In this document: positions 10,851 to 21,276 of the stretch, in pieces | Layout of the letters: each line of letters starts with the position of its first letter | Numbering within the stretch: the stretch's first letter is position 1 | Source: Byssothecium circinans | Taxonomy: Eukaryota; Ascomycota; Dothideomycetes; Pleosporales; Massarinaceae | Direction: 5' to 3' | Length of the DNA: 64,000 bases | Assembly: GCA_010015675.1 (NCBI GenBank) | Contig: ML977028.1 | Span: 210,304 to 274,303 of the forward strand | The notes under the pieces: generated by a model | What the model saw: the letters and a program-made list of their open reading frames with translations, nothing else | Database searches by the model: none | What the model was told of the DNA's origin: nothing | Made by a program: the position numbers and the translations under genes

Positions 10851-12431
10851 TCACGCATTACTTACTACATTCTCTTCGCCCACTACCTCTACATTCTTCG
10901 CCCGTGTATCCTTCCCATCAAAATACTTCGCCGCAAGATCGACACCAAACCCCGTCCAAAGCGTCAAAGCAACCACAAAAGCCAGCGCACTCCCCCACCC
11001 TCTCGTCTTCGCAAACTCAGGAGCCTGCCCACTAGGAAGCTGGTACTGCTGAAACGGAATAACCACAGCCTGACCAACACTGACCATGATACCCAATACA
11101 AAGGCACGGAGCTGCTGATCGCCTCCACAGGATGCGTTCACCCAACCCGCGAGAAGTGGAGTGTAGCATCCGTAGCAGCCCACGAGAATAAAGGACGCCA
11201 TCTTCAGCTTGTTAGGAACGTCCCAGGCAGTGAGGATGGCGTAGCAGAAAGTAAGGAGCAGGCCAACGGCGAAGCATACAGGACCTCTGCGACCGAGTTT
11301 ATCGGAGACGTAGCCGGTTCCGATCATGAAGATGAAGTTGATTGCGCCGACTGATGTGGGGATATTATTGATCTCGGGAACGGAGTAGATTTTCAGACTC
11401 TTCAGCCAGATGCCGAAGTATTGGATGATGTAGGAACCGCACGTGAGGGTCCAGAGCGAGTACGCGATCGAGAAGACGTAAACTTGCCATGATAAGGCGA
11501 TTCTTCGAAAGACGGTGATATCCAGTTTACCCAAAGGAGTGCGACCTTCCTCGTCGATCCGTTCTCGTGCTCGGTTGCGCTCCCATTCGTTCAGGTAGAA
11601 AGCTTGCGTCGTGTGTGGCGTGTCGGGGAAGAAAAAGTATCCATACAGCGCGATCGGGATAGCTAGGAGAAAGTCGAAGATGAATAGCCATCTCCACGCA
11701 GGCATGCCCTCTTTTCCGTGCATACCACTGAAGAGGGCAGACTGGAGGTATCCGGAGAACATCTGCCCTAATACTCCCGAAACCACAAACAAAGCACTGC
11801 GGCGCGCAAGCTCAGATTTCCGGTACCAACAGCCAAGCACATACTGGACGCCGGGCCAAGCCGAAGACTCAAAAAACCCAATGCAGAAGCGCAAAGCGTA
11901 GAACTGGCCCGCTGTATTGGCTTTGAAAAGGAACAAGACGAAGAGAGACCAGAGGATGAGGCAGCTGGGGAGCCAAATCCTGGGCCGAACTACTGTGATG
12001 ATGAGGTTCGCCAAAGGTCCGCCAATGATGGTCCCGATGAGGAAGTATGTGTTCATCCAGCTGAGCTCGTTGCCTGGACCGAAGTTGAGATCCTCTTTCA
12101 TTCCAGAGACGTAGGCGTTGGAGACATTGTTTTGATCAAGCTGCTTGACAAAGAAGTACAGGCAGCTGAAACTCAAGAGGAACCAGTCGAGCTTGAATAT
12201 GAGCTTCTTCTCAGCAGGTGAAGTGCCGGGTTCGTGCCAGTGGAACCATCCTGCTTTTTCGTGGGGCTTGGTTGCGGGATGCGTGCCAGCGGAACTGCTC
12301 CCGTCGTGGGTACCAAGGTCAATCGTGACTGCGTCTTTTTCTTTGGGCTGGGGAGTGTTCGTGTGGACTGTCGGATTTGTCGTGGCCTGCTCTGGCGATA
12401 CACGGTCGTTCGGGGCGCGATGATCTGGCAT
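10851..12431 (-). CDS. MFS permease, Dal5/Liz1 (allantoate/pantothenate) type
   Basis: A single exon codes 526 residues from the Met of MPDHRAPND at 12431. The frame continues 35 codons further upstream, but those look like leader. A hydrophilic head of about 65 residues precedes LDWFLLSFSCLYFFVKQLDQ and NNVSNAYVSGMKEDLNF, the signature of the anion:cation symporter branch of the major facilitator superfamily. Twelve membrane segments follow, and the loop motif DKLGRRGP is present. Known relatives import pantothenate, biotin, nicotinate or allantoate across the plasma membrane. The exact substrate cannot be read from the sequence. No intron is needed. Confidence 0.85.
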   Translation of the reverse strand: MPDHRAPNDRVSPEQATTNPTVHTNTPQPKEKDAVTIDLGTHDGSSSAGTHPATKPHEKAGWFHWHEPGTSPAEKKLIFKLDWFLLSFSCLYFFVKQLDQNNVSNAYVSGMKEDLNFGPGNELSWMNTYFLIGTIIGGPLANLIITVVRPRIWLPSCLILWSLFVLFLFKANTAGQFYALRFCIGFFESSAWPGVQYVLGCWYRKSELARRSALFVVSGVLGQMFSGYLQSALFSGMHGKEGMPAWRWLFIFDFLLAIPIALYGYFFFPDTPHTTQAFYLNEWERNRARERIDEEGRTPLGKLDITVFRRIALSWQVYVFSIAYSLWTLTCGSYIIQYFGIWLKSLKIYSVPEINNIPTSVGAINFIFMIGTGYVSDKLGRRGPVCFAVGLLLTFCYAILTAWDVPNKLKMASFILVGCYGCYTPLLAGWVNASCGGDQQLRAFVLGIMVSVGQAVVIPFQQYQLPSGQAPEFAKTRGWGSALAFVVALTLWTGFGVDLAAKYFDGKDTRAKNVEVVGEENVVSNA

Positions 12432-12854
12432 GGTGATGGTGCCCAGCTGATTTTCAACATGTACTGGAAGATGAAGCGACGACCCAGCTACCAAACTATT
12501 GGAATCTAAGACGCGTGGGAAAATATACTTCCTCAACCATCCTTAACGTTTTGCACCCATCACGCAATCGCTCAACTCGACATCGCCATCTGCTCCTTTT
12601 GCCATCGATTCTTTATCGCGGCAAATAATTTCGGAGGTACCAGGGAGCTTGAGCGGGGCCCTTAACTTGTTCAGGCGATTCTCAGCGGAGTGGGGCCGAC
12701 AGGAATTACCAGGTCTAGCTAGCCCTTTTCATCGACTGTGCACTCCCCTAGAGGGGCAGTTGTAGCGCAGGGTGCGCAGAGCCCTGGTGCATCCCGTCTC
12801 TGAGAAGTTGGTGGATGTTGAACGACATGAAACCTGGGCAAACAACTCGAGAAG
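12432..12854. other. Intergenic, divergent promoters
   Basis: This is the shared upstream region of the permease (minus) and the hydrolase (plus). No TATA box or binding site stands out. Confidence 0.45.
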
Positions 12855-13862
12855 ATGGCTGACTTCGTTGAGGTTAACGGAGCAAAGCTCGCATACAGCA
12901 TCTCGAGCGTCGACGCAACGAAACCGTTATTCATCACGCTTCATGGCGGGCGGGGATTTGGTACGCATGTCGCGTGTATGCAGTTGAGTCATGACATTGA
13001 CCAAGCCATAGGCAGCCATGAGAGCGACCACAAGGCGTATTTACCTTTAGCCGACAAATACAGAATCTTGTCATTTGATTTCAGAGGGCACGGTAGAAGC
13101 TCTCGCACAAAGCCGTATTCCTTCAACCAGCTTGTTGAAGATGTCGAGGGTATACGTCAGCACTTCACTGGCGCGTCGAACCACTTCTTTTTATGTGGTG
13201 GAAGCTTCGGTGGCTACCTGGCCCAGCAGTACGCCTTTAAGTACCCCGAGCATCTTTCCCATCTGATTCTTCGTGGGACCGCGCCATCGTATCATCGTAA
13301 GACCCACGTTCATTTGGATAATGTGTTCGCAGGGGCTGACGATTGTTCAGACGAAGAAGATGCAATCAAGGTGCTGGCGCAAAGGCTCCACAAAGCTCCT
13401 AGTCTTTCTATCAACCAGCTGAAGAATAAGATCTTTGGACGGTTCGAGAGTAACATCGAGTTCCAACTCGTTATGCATGCAGCGGCACCTCTTTACAGCG
13501 AAAGTTTCGACGCAGATGTAGCCTTATCGAAGAGCCTAAAGACCGTTTATTTCGCAGAGTCGCACAGTAGGTTCGGCGTGATCAACGCCACAAAGCATGA
13601 TGAGTACTGACATATGACAGATGATCTGTACTCGGAGAAGGAGAAATACTTTGATTACCGCGAAGATCTGAGCAATATTGCAGCAAAGACGCTGATCATC
13701 GTTGGCGAACAGGACTGGATCTGTCCACCACGACAGTCTGAGATTATGGCGGTTCGCATTCCAAACGCGCGCCTCGAGATTTTCGCGGGCGCTAATCATA
13801 GTGTTCACCTGGAGGAGAACGACAAAGTCGTCGAGCTTATCCGAGAGTGGTCCGCAAGCTAA
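12855..13862 (+). CDS. Alpha/beta hydrolase, prolyl-iminopeptidase-like
   Basis: Exons 12855-12960, 13012-13566 and 13621-13862 give 300 residues. The first intron (51 nt) keeps the frame, so it is easy to miss. Splicing restores HGGRGFGSHESDHKAYLPL, which is typical of proline iminopeptidase-like hydrolases. The second intron (54 nt, GTAGGT..ACAG) joins AESH to NDLYSEKEKY. The oxyanion motif is HGG, the nucleophile elbow GGSFGG, the acid lies near GEQDWICPP, and the catalytic His is in GANHSVHLEE. The fold cleaves small ester or amide bonds; for this subfamily the usual annotation is an N-terminal prolyl residue, but the substrate is not proven. It is convergent with the Zn2Cys6 gene, 16 bases apart. 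Confidence 0.82.
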
Positions 13863-13878
13863 AAGGTGCAGACGTGCT

Positions 13879-15655
13879 TCATACATACCCTAGGTCGAAG
13901 CTAGAGTCGATGGTCCACCCTAAATCCATGGCGGGAGTCGTTGTGGAAGTCTGGTGCATGGGCTCAAGAGCTTCGTCGAGAGATTTGCTCGCGCCATCCC
14001 AGCTCTCGATATCCAGGTAGCAGCTAGCGTTGCCCAAGGCTTTGCGAATAATGTCCAATAGTCTAGTTTGCAGATTGAGTAGCCAAGTTCTTGTTGAATT
14101 ATCTAATGGCGCATTGCTGGAGTAGCTGAACTGAACAAGCCGGCTCGATGCGTGTAATTTATGACCGGCTATGAGTTCCATAAACTCGGTCATGATGCTG
14201 GCTGTACGATGACATGAGGACCAGCCAGGCGGGAACGCGCGCAACATGCTGATACAACTCTCGACTTCGGATTTGACGGAAAAAGTCGGCGGCTTCCTGA
14301 CAGCAAAACAATATAAGAATACCAGGCATGTGGGTATAAGCCGACAAAGTGTGATGTAATTGAGTGGAAGTTGCCGTTGTTCCAGCAAGATGCAATTGTA
14401 ATGAGTGAGCTTGCTCGTGTAGGCTTCAAGGTCTTTAATAGGTGCGTGTCTCGACTGGCTGTTGAAATGACACGGGTAGTATAGGAGGACGAGAAGGTTG
14501 TAATATCTCGCATTGAGCCAAGTGATCGTGCTATGAATAGGAATATTGTCGGCTTCTGGCAGGGTTACCAGGCAGGCGTGACTATACCAATCGTCGATCG
14601 CCGAGCGTAACTCTTCTGATATTGCTTTACGGTCTGATCGTGTGAGCTTGCTTACTTGGGCGTGATTCCCCAAATGGATGGAGGTCATGATTCGATGTTC
14701 GAGCTGGCGCAGCTGTATGATATGTCGATTGAGCTGGAGAAGTGATGCATGTTCGGCTCTACCCGGCGAGGCGAACTCAGTAACGGTGACTGCCGGTTGT
14801 GATATGTTCATGTTCTCGTCAACAAGCCCTGAGGGTTGGCCAACAGAAACTGCGGCCATGCGATCGAGGACGAAGATGCTCCAAAACAGGCGATGTCGCG
14901 GCTCTTGATCATGAAGGGACGATTCTGCGATGGAGCACATGCGAGAGAGACCAAGTTGAAGAGCTTGACGAGTCAGAATACTGATGATGATCCATGTTGA
15001 CACGCCTTGGGGGTCGAAAAGGGAGTATAACGACAACAATGTAAGAATTTGGAGTCCCTCCGTACTGGGCGACGAAAGACACCGGGTCAAAATGCTTGAG
15101 TATGGAACATTGAGTGGAGATGAAGTCTGAGGCTCTAGTTTCCCGGCTCGTTCGAGTGTCGTTTTCCCAATGGCCATGACAAGACCGACAATCTGGCGAC
15201 TCGTGGTAAGTCGTCTGGGTCGATGGTCAGGAGCTTGGTGGGCTTACAACAGACTCCCAGTCATCCTGCCAAAGCTCCTTCTGCACGAATGCTTCCACTA
15301 GGCCGATCGTCCGCTCTTTGTCAAGGAAAGGATAGGCCCGATGAACATGGCTGAAGTAAGCATGGGTGTATGAGAGTTGGAGAGAATCGGTCGCCATATG
15401 GGCTGATGCAGAATTTGTTGATGGAGGCTCATTTTGCTGCGGAGGCGATGTGACCGGAACCGCAAGGCTGCAAACGTGACCTTGTGCGAGGCAGAGTTCG
15501 CACGCTTGGGGTGAGTCTTTCGTGCATCTCTTCTTCAGCCTGCGACATCGGCTGCAGGCCTGGGAACTGGAGATGGAGTCATTCCGGAAGCCGTGGATGG
15601 CAAATTGAGATGACGGCTTCGTGATGCGAAACCTGTGAGTGGCGTACTTGGTCAT
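13879..15655 (-). CDS. Zn2Cys6 transcription factor with fungal-specific domain
   Basis: Exons 15655-15248 and 15192-13879 give 573 residues. The intron has GTAAGC..CGCCAG borders and joins WESV to IVGLVMAIGK. The zinc cluster has six Cys at 34, 37, 44, 52, 55 and 62 (ACSRCRRLKKRC then CELCLAQGHVC). The region from about 130 onward resembles the fungal-specific transcription factor domain, with RHRLFWSIFVLDRMAAVSVG and PSGLVDENMNIS. It is nuclear and DNA-binding by family. The gene is divergent from the 5-oxoprolinase gene, with only 255 bases between the start codons, so it may regulate that gene. The Met at 15655 was chosen over an upstream in-frame Met at 15748 because it lies nearer the zinc cluster. 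Confidence 0.88.
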
Positions 15656-15910
15656 GATGGCGGATGGATGGTGATGAGTGTCCTGACGCGACGAGGAGGT
15701 TCGCGCTATCACGTGGAATGGCGTCATCCCAAGCTGCGCTAGACCCAATCGATCACCCGATCAAAATCGCCAGGTTCGTCTTAGCCCCCTTCGCCATCCC
15801 GACATCTCCTGGGCACGCAAATCTCTGCTAGCACATCTCACTATTATCTTAGATGCCCGTTATAGCCATGTACGCTCCAAAGACTCCGCGACTGCCCATC
15901 CGCACTTGTC

Positions 15911-18900
15911 ATGACACCGACGCCGACTCCTGACATCGACATCTCAATTGGTTGGTACCACGACATCACTCCTCCAGGATGAAAACTGATGATTTGAAGA
16001 TCGTGGCGGTACCTTTTGTGACGTCCTCGTCCAGAAGCCTGATAGGGACGATGTAGTCTTCAAGCTTCTCTCCGTCGACCCCCGCAACTACAGAGATGCG
16101 CCGACCGAGGCTATCCGAAGAGCCTTGGAAATTATTGAAGAAAGATCTATCCCTCGTGCTGAAAAGATTGATGCTTCAAGAGTCAAAAGCTGCAGGATTG
16201 GTAGCACTATTGCCACCAATGCTCTTCTCGAAGGGAAGGGTGAGAGGTTCGCCCTACTCACCACAAAAGGCTTCAAAGATATCTGCATCATCGGTGATCA
16301 GACCAGACCGAAGTTGTTCGATCTTGCTATCAAGAAGACGAAGGCGCTTCATGCAGTGTCTATCGAAATAGACGAACGTGTCACTATTGAAGACTATGAC
16401 CTGAATCCTGTCCCATTGGATAAAGATCGCGAACTCGACGATTCAACATTAGTTCGGACTGTCAGCAGCCAGATTGTGCGCATTCTGAAGCCAATCGACG
16501 AGGGTGAAGTCCGTGGTCTGCTGGGAGATCTCAAGAGCCAAGGCTTCACGTCTCTGGCCATATCATTCATGCACTCGTACATCTACCCAGACCACGAAAT
16601 TCAAGTCGCCAAACTAGCTAGAGAGCTAGGCTTCTCCTACGTCGTATCCTCCGCGGAAAACGGTCCGCTGATTAACCTTCTTCGACGTACCAATTCGGCG
16701 TTATCAGAAACATACCTTGGCCCCATTGTCCAGAACTACGTCAAAGGTTTCCAAGCGGGCTTTGACGTACTTCCTGCGCGGGTGGATTTCATCTGCTCTG
16801 ATGGATCACTGCGTGATGCCACTCGATTTGGGGGAAATGATGCCTTACTGAGTGGGCCAGCGGGTGGCGTGGTTGGCATTGCAAAATCATGCTATGATGC
16901 ACAAGACCGAACACCCATCATTGGCTTCGACATGGGGGGAACAAGTACGGATGTTTCCCGCTACGATGGCCACTACGACTACCTGAACGAAACGACCATC
17001 GCAGGACGCAATATCACGACGCCGATGCTGAACATCGCAACCGTAGCTGCTGGCGGAGGGTCGATTCTTTGTGCGAGAAACGGTTTGTTGGTAGTTGGTC
17101 CCGAGAGTGCCGGTGCTCATCCGGGACCGGCGTGTTATCGCAAAGGGGGCCCACTGACAGTCACTGATGCGAACTTGTTTCTCGGTCGCCTGATCATTTC
17201 CGAGTTTCCGTCTATTTTCGGTGAGAATGCTGACCTTCCCTTAGACGTCGACGTTACGAAAAGAAAGTTCGCCGAGATGGCAGATACCGTGTTCTCACAA
17301 ACCGGCCAACGTCTCACACCCGAAGAGGTCGCTCTTGGATTCATGAACGTTGCGAACGAAGCAATGAGTCGTCCAATCCGCAATGCTACTGAAGCCCATG
17401 GTTTTTTGCCCGAACGTCATAACCTCGTCAGTTTTGGAGGCGCTGGAGGGCAGCACGCTTGCTCGATTGCGGAAAAGCTGGGCATACAACGTATTTTGAT
17501 CCACAAGTACTCCTCTATACTTTCGGCATACGGCATCTCTCAAGCTGAGCTTCAGTCCCAAGCATTCGAGCCGTTTACCGGTACACTTGACTCCGTGGCA
17601 TTACCGGGCATACGATCAAGGCTTGAAGTTGTGAGAAATAGAGTACAACAGGGGCTTATTTCCCAAGGAGCGGATCCATCTTCTATCGTCTACGAAGACT
17701 CCCTGAGTCTGAGATATGAGGGGACTGATACAAACCTGATGATTCCGAGGCTAGATCACGAAGACTACGGTGCTGCATTCGTTGCCATGCACTTAAGAGA
17801 GTTTGCCTTCACACTAGATCGTAAGGTAGTATTTGATTCGGTACATGTCCGCGGTGTGGCCACGACGGAGAACTCGCCTGGCTCGCTGGGGCTGATCGTG
17901 AAACTCAATAGCACGAAAGCCAATGCTAAAGTTCGAGAACCCACCGCATTTCAACAAGTATACGTTGACCACAATTGGAAGTCTGCAGCTGTATTCAAAA
18001 TCTCGCAACTCGATTCTCCGGATGCTGTTCGAGGGCCCGCTTTACTTGTCGACAAGACGCAGACCATTTTCGTCGAGCCTAGTTTTACTGCCTACATGCT
18101 GCCTTCGCACGTTGTGTTAGAGAAACAGCAAGATGCACTAATTACTATCACATCAAATGACGACGAGCGCATCGAGCCTGTCACGCTTTCTGTTTTCTCG
18201 CATCGCTTCATGTCGATTGCCGAACAGATGGGAAATACGTTGCAGCGCACATCCATATCCACGAGTATCAAGGAGCGTCTGGATTTCTCATGTGCCATTT
18301 TCTCCCCGAATGGAAAACTCGTTGCCAACGCCCCACATATTCCATTGCATCTCGGCTCAATGCAATATGCCATCCAGTGTCAGCACGAAATTTGGAAAGG
18401 AAGGCTTGAGCCTGGCGATACATTGCTCACGAATCATCCAGAGGTTGGCGGAACGCATCTTCCCGACTTGACGGTTGTGACTCCAGTGTTCGAAAAGGAT
18501 GAAATAGCCTTCTACGTCGCTTCGCGTGGGCATCACACGGACATCGGTGGCAAGGGTATCACTGCCATGATGCCGATGTCGAAAGAGCTTTGGGAAGAGG
18601 GCGTGTTGGTGAGATCGATGAAGATCGTTTCCAAGGGCGAGTTCCTCGAGCAAAAAGTACGCGACGCGTTCATGAAAGCAGGCGAATTCCCAAGATGCAG
18701 TCCAACCCGACGACTGAACGATAACATCTCTGACATCAAAGCACAAATCTCCGCCAACCAAAGAGGTCTTCTGTTGCTACGGAATCTCTCGAAACAGTTC
18801 ACTCTTCCCACAGTCCATAAATACATGTTCGCTATCCAGGACAATGCGCAGGTCGCCGTTCGTGCATTCCTTCGCCAGACACTCAAGGAACGGCCCGAAC

Positions 18901-19772
18901 CACTGACCGCGGTTGACTACTTCGACGACGGTACAAAGCTCCAAGTCAAAATCACCATCTCGGAAGAAGGAACTGCAGTGTACGACTTCGAAGGAACTGG
19001 GCCACAGATGTGGGGAAACTACAACTGTCCCATCTCAATCACTCAATCCGCAGCCATCTACACGATGCGATGCTTAATCGACATCGACATACCACTAAAC
19101 GAAGGCTGCCTAACCCCCATCACCATCAAAGCGCCCAAAGGCTCCGTGCTCAATCCTGGACCCTCCGTCGCGATCTGCGGAAGCACTCTCGCCAGCCAAC
19201 GAGTCATCGACGTCATCCTCCGCGCATACGGCAAGTGCGCAGCTTTCGCAGGCTGTGCCAACAGCTTTGGCTGGGGAATGGGCGGTAAAGACCCATTGAC
19301 GGGAAAGATTGAGCCTGGATTCAATTATGGCGAGGCGGTGGGAGGAGGCTCCGGTGCTGGCCCTGGATGGCACGGCGAAGATGCTGTTCAAGTCCACTCC
19401 ACAAACACTAAGATCACCGACGCGGAGATCGTGGAGAAGCGCACACCGGTGATTGTAAGACGTCACGCTATCGCGTATGGGACTGGTGGTCGAGGTCAGT
19501 TCAATGGTGGGAATGGCGCTGTTCGTGAAGTCGAAGCGCGCATCCCGCTGCGGTTCAGCATCCTCAGTGACAGGCGCGTATTCCCTCCGTATGGGATGAA
19601 TGGAGGTGAGCCGGGTCAGGTAGGGAAGAATTTCGCGTTTAAGTGGAATCACGATCGCAGTCGATTGGAGAAAATTTCGCTTGGGGGGAAGGCTGAGTTG
19701 TTGTTGTTACCTGGGGAGAGGCTTCAAGTGAATTCTCCGGCTGGAGGAGGGTGGGGTCAAGTATACAAATGA
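15911..19772 (+). CDS. 5-oxoprolinase (ATP-hydrolysing), HyuA/HyuB fusion
   Basis: Exons 15911-15950 and 16000-19772 give 1270 residues, close to the usual eukaryotic length of about 1280. The 49-nt intron was placed because it restores the N-terminal nucleotide-binding motif DRGGTFCDV, followed by the family sequence PDRDDVVFKLLSVDPRNYRD. The first half is hydantoinase A-like (FDMGGTSTDVSRYDG, VAAGGGSI, GPESAGAHPGPACYRKGG). The second half is hydantoinase B-like (HPEVGGTHLPDLTV, GHHTDIGG, YGTGGRGQFNGG). The enzyme opens 5-oxo-L-proline to glutamate using ATP, in the glutathione (gamma-glutamyl) cycle of the cytosol. This may matter for the nearby cluster, whose gamma-glutamylcyclotransferase would release 5-oxoproline. 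Confidence 0.94.
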
Positions 19773-19937
19773 GTGGTTGATTTAGACGATACTTTGTAGA
19801 TAGATCTCGCGTGGAAGGAAAAACCCTTTGCTTATATGTGACAAACATAAAGTCATGTGACCATGCCTTCTAACATCCGTGCCGGTTCAATTTGCATCTG
19901 ACAGTGAGCTTTGCCATTCAATATACTACCAATAGCC

Positions 19938-21276
19938 CTATACGCTCGAGTGTGCTCGATCACTGAACTCCTTAAGTCTCCGTTGCAACCCCACAACACA
20001 CTTCCCTCGTTCCGCCATCTCACTCGGCGCCAGCAGTGGCGACTCTTTCGGCCCCAGACTTGCCAGCGCTACCAGCTGCCCTACAATCTCCTCGATATTC
20101 TTGCACTCCTTGCAGACGACGTGAACTTTCCAGGAGCGCTGCTCTTCGACGTCGAACGCCGAGAGTGCTCCGAAGCCGAATTTGGGCCCGAAATCGACAG
20201 AGCCGTCTGGCACATCGCGCTTCTTATCTGCTTCTGTCTGGAAGACGTCGCGAGAACCAGTGTCGAGGAGTTTTATGATCTGGTATAGGACGGTGATGAA
20301 CATGAGCATGCAGCGCTCGCTCCGCAGTTCTTTCTGGCACTGGATGATTTTGCGGATTTCCTGGGTGTAGGAGCGGGAGGTGCTGATGATGAGGTCGTGG
20401 ACCGTCAGTTCGTCCAGGAGGTAGCGTTCCAGTGTCATGGCCATGTTGGCAAGGGCTAGGATGCATTTGCTTTCTAGCTTGGCTTGGCTGCTTGATTGCT
20501 CGGAAGACGTGGATGGGGCGGGTGGGGTAGGGGCAGTCAGAGTGCCCGAAGAAGGAGATCCGTTGAGCGGACCGGAAGACGGAGTGATGGACACGGACGC
20601 GCCTGGATTGGACACGTAGTTTGTTACGCCGTCCATGGCATCGAAATTGAGGTTGGAGAAATCGCTCGTGCCTGGAGAAAGTGCTTTGGAAGCTGACGTT
20701 TCGCCATCGTTCGCACCGGAGGTCACGTTCGAGATGGCGTTGGGGTCGCCCATGACATTTGGTGTTGGCATATGCATATCAAGGGAGAGAAAGTTCTCGT
20801 CCCAGACCCATTGCTCCAGCGGCAATGTTGGGAGGGTTTGCCCCGGGGTGCTGGGTGCCTGTCGTTTGGGAGACGTGATATCCGTCGTTGGAATGGAAGG
20901 CGTGGTGGCCTCGTGCTCTTCACGTGGTTCTTTGTCATGGACTTGGATGGAGCTTGACCGCGAGCGAGAGGAATCCGCAGACGTCTCGCTGTCTCCCTCT
21001 CGCTTCTTCCGCTTCTGCCGTGTGCCTTGGACTTTGCCCACTCGGGACTCGATGTAGATGCATTCTACCTGAATGCTGGTACAACGACTACATCCCGTCT
21101 TTTCGCCGCTGCACTTGACCTGGAATCAATATTATCAGCGTTGCCTGTTTCGACTTCAGATGATTGCTCTATCGTACCTTTGCGGCATTGCACTGATTGC
21201 AGGCAGCTCGCAGCCTGACTGGTTTGGCCTGGTGACTGGGGCCGTTAATATCGTCATTATTCACTGAGTCTCCCAT
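19938..21276 (-). CDS. AflR/GliZ-like Zn2Cys6 transcription factor
   Basis: Exons 21276-21178 and 21119-19938 give 426 residues. The intron (GTACGA..TTCCAG) lies inside the zinc cluster, between NAAK and VKCSGEK, a position often seen in this family. Six Cys are at 26, 29, 36, 43, 46 and 53 (ACNQCNAAKVKCSG, then CSRC). A basic stretch QKRKKR follows, then a Ser/Pro-rich linker, then a C-terminal part with LESKCILALANMAMTLERYL that resembles the AflR-type regulatory domain. Such proteins are pathway-specific activators of secondary-metabolite clusters; GliZ of the gliotoxin cluster is of this type. The position at the left margin of the ETP-like cluster makes it the best candidate for the cluster regulator, but that role is inferred. 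Confidence 0.87.
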
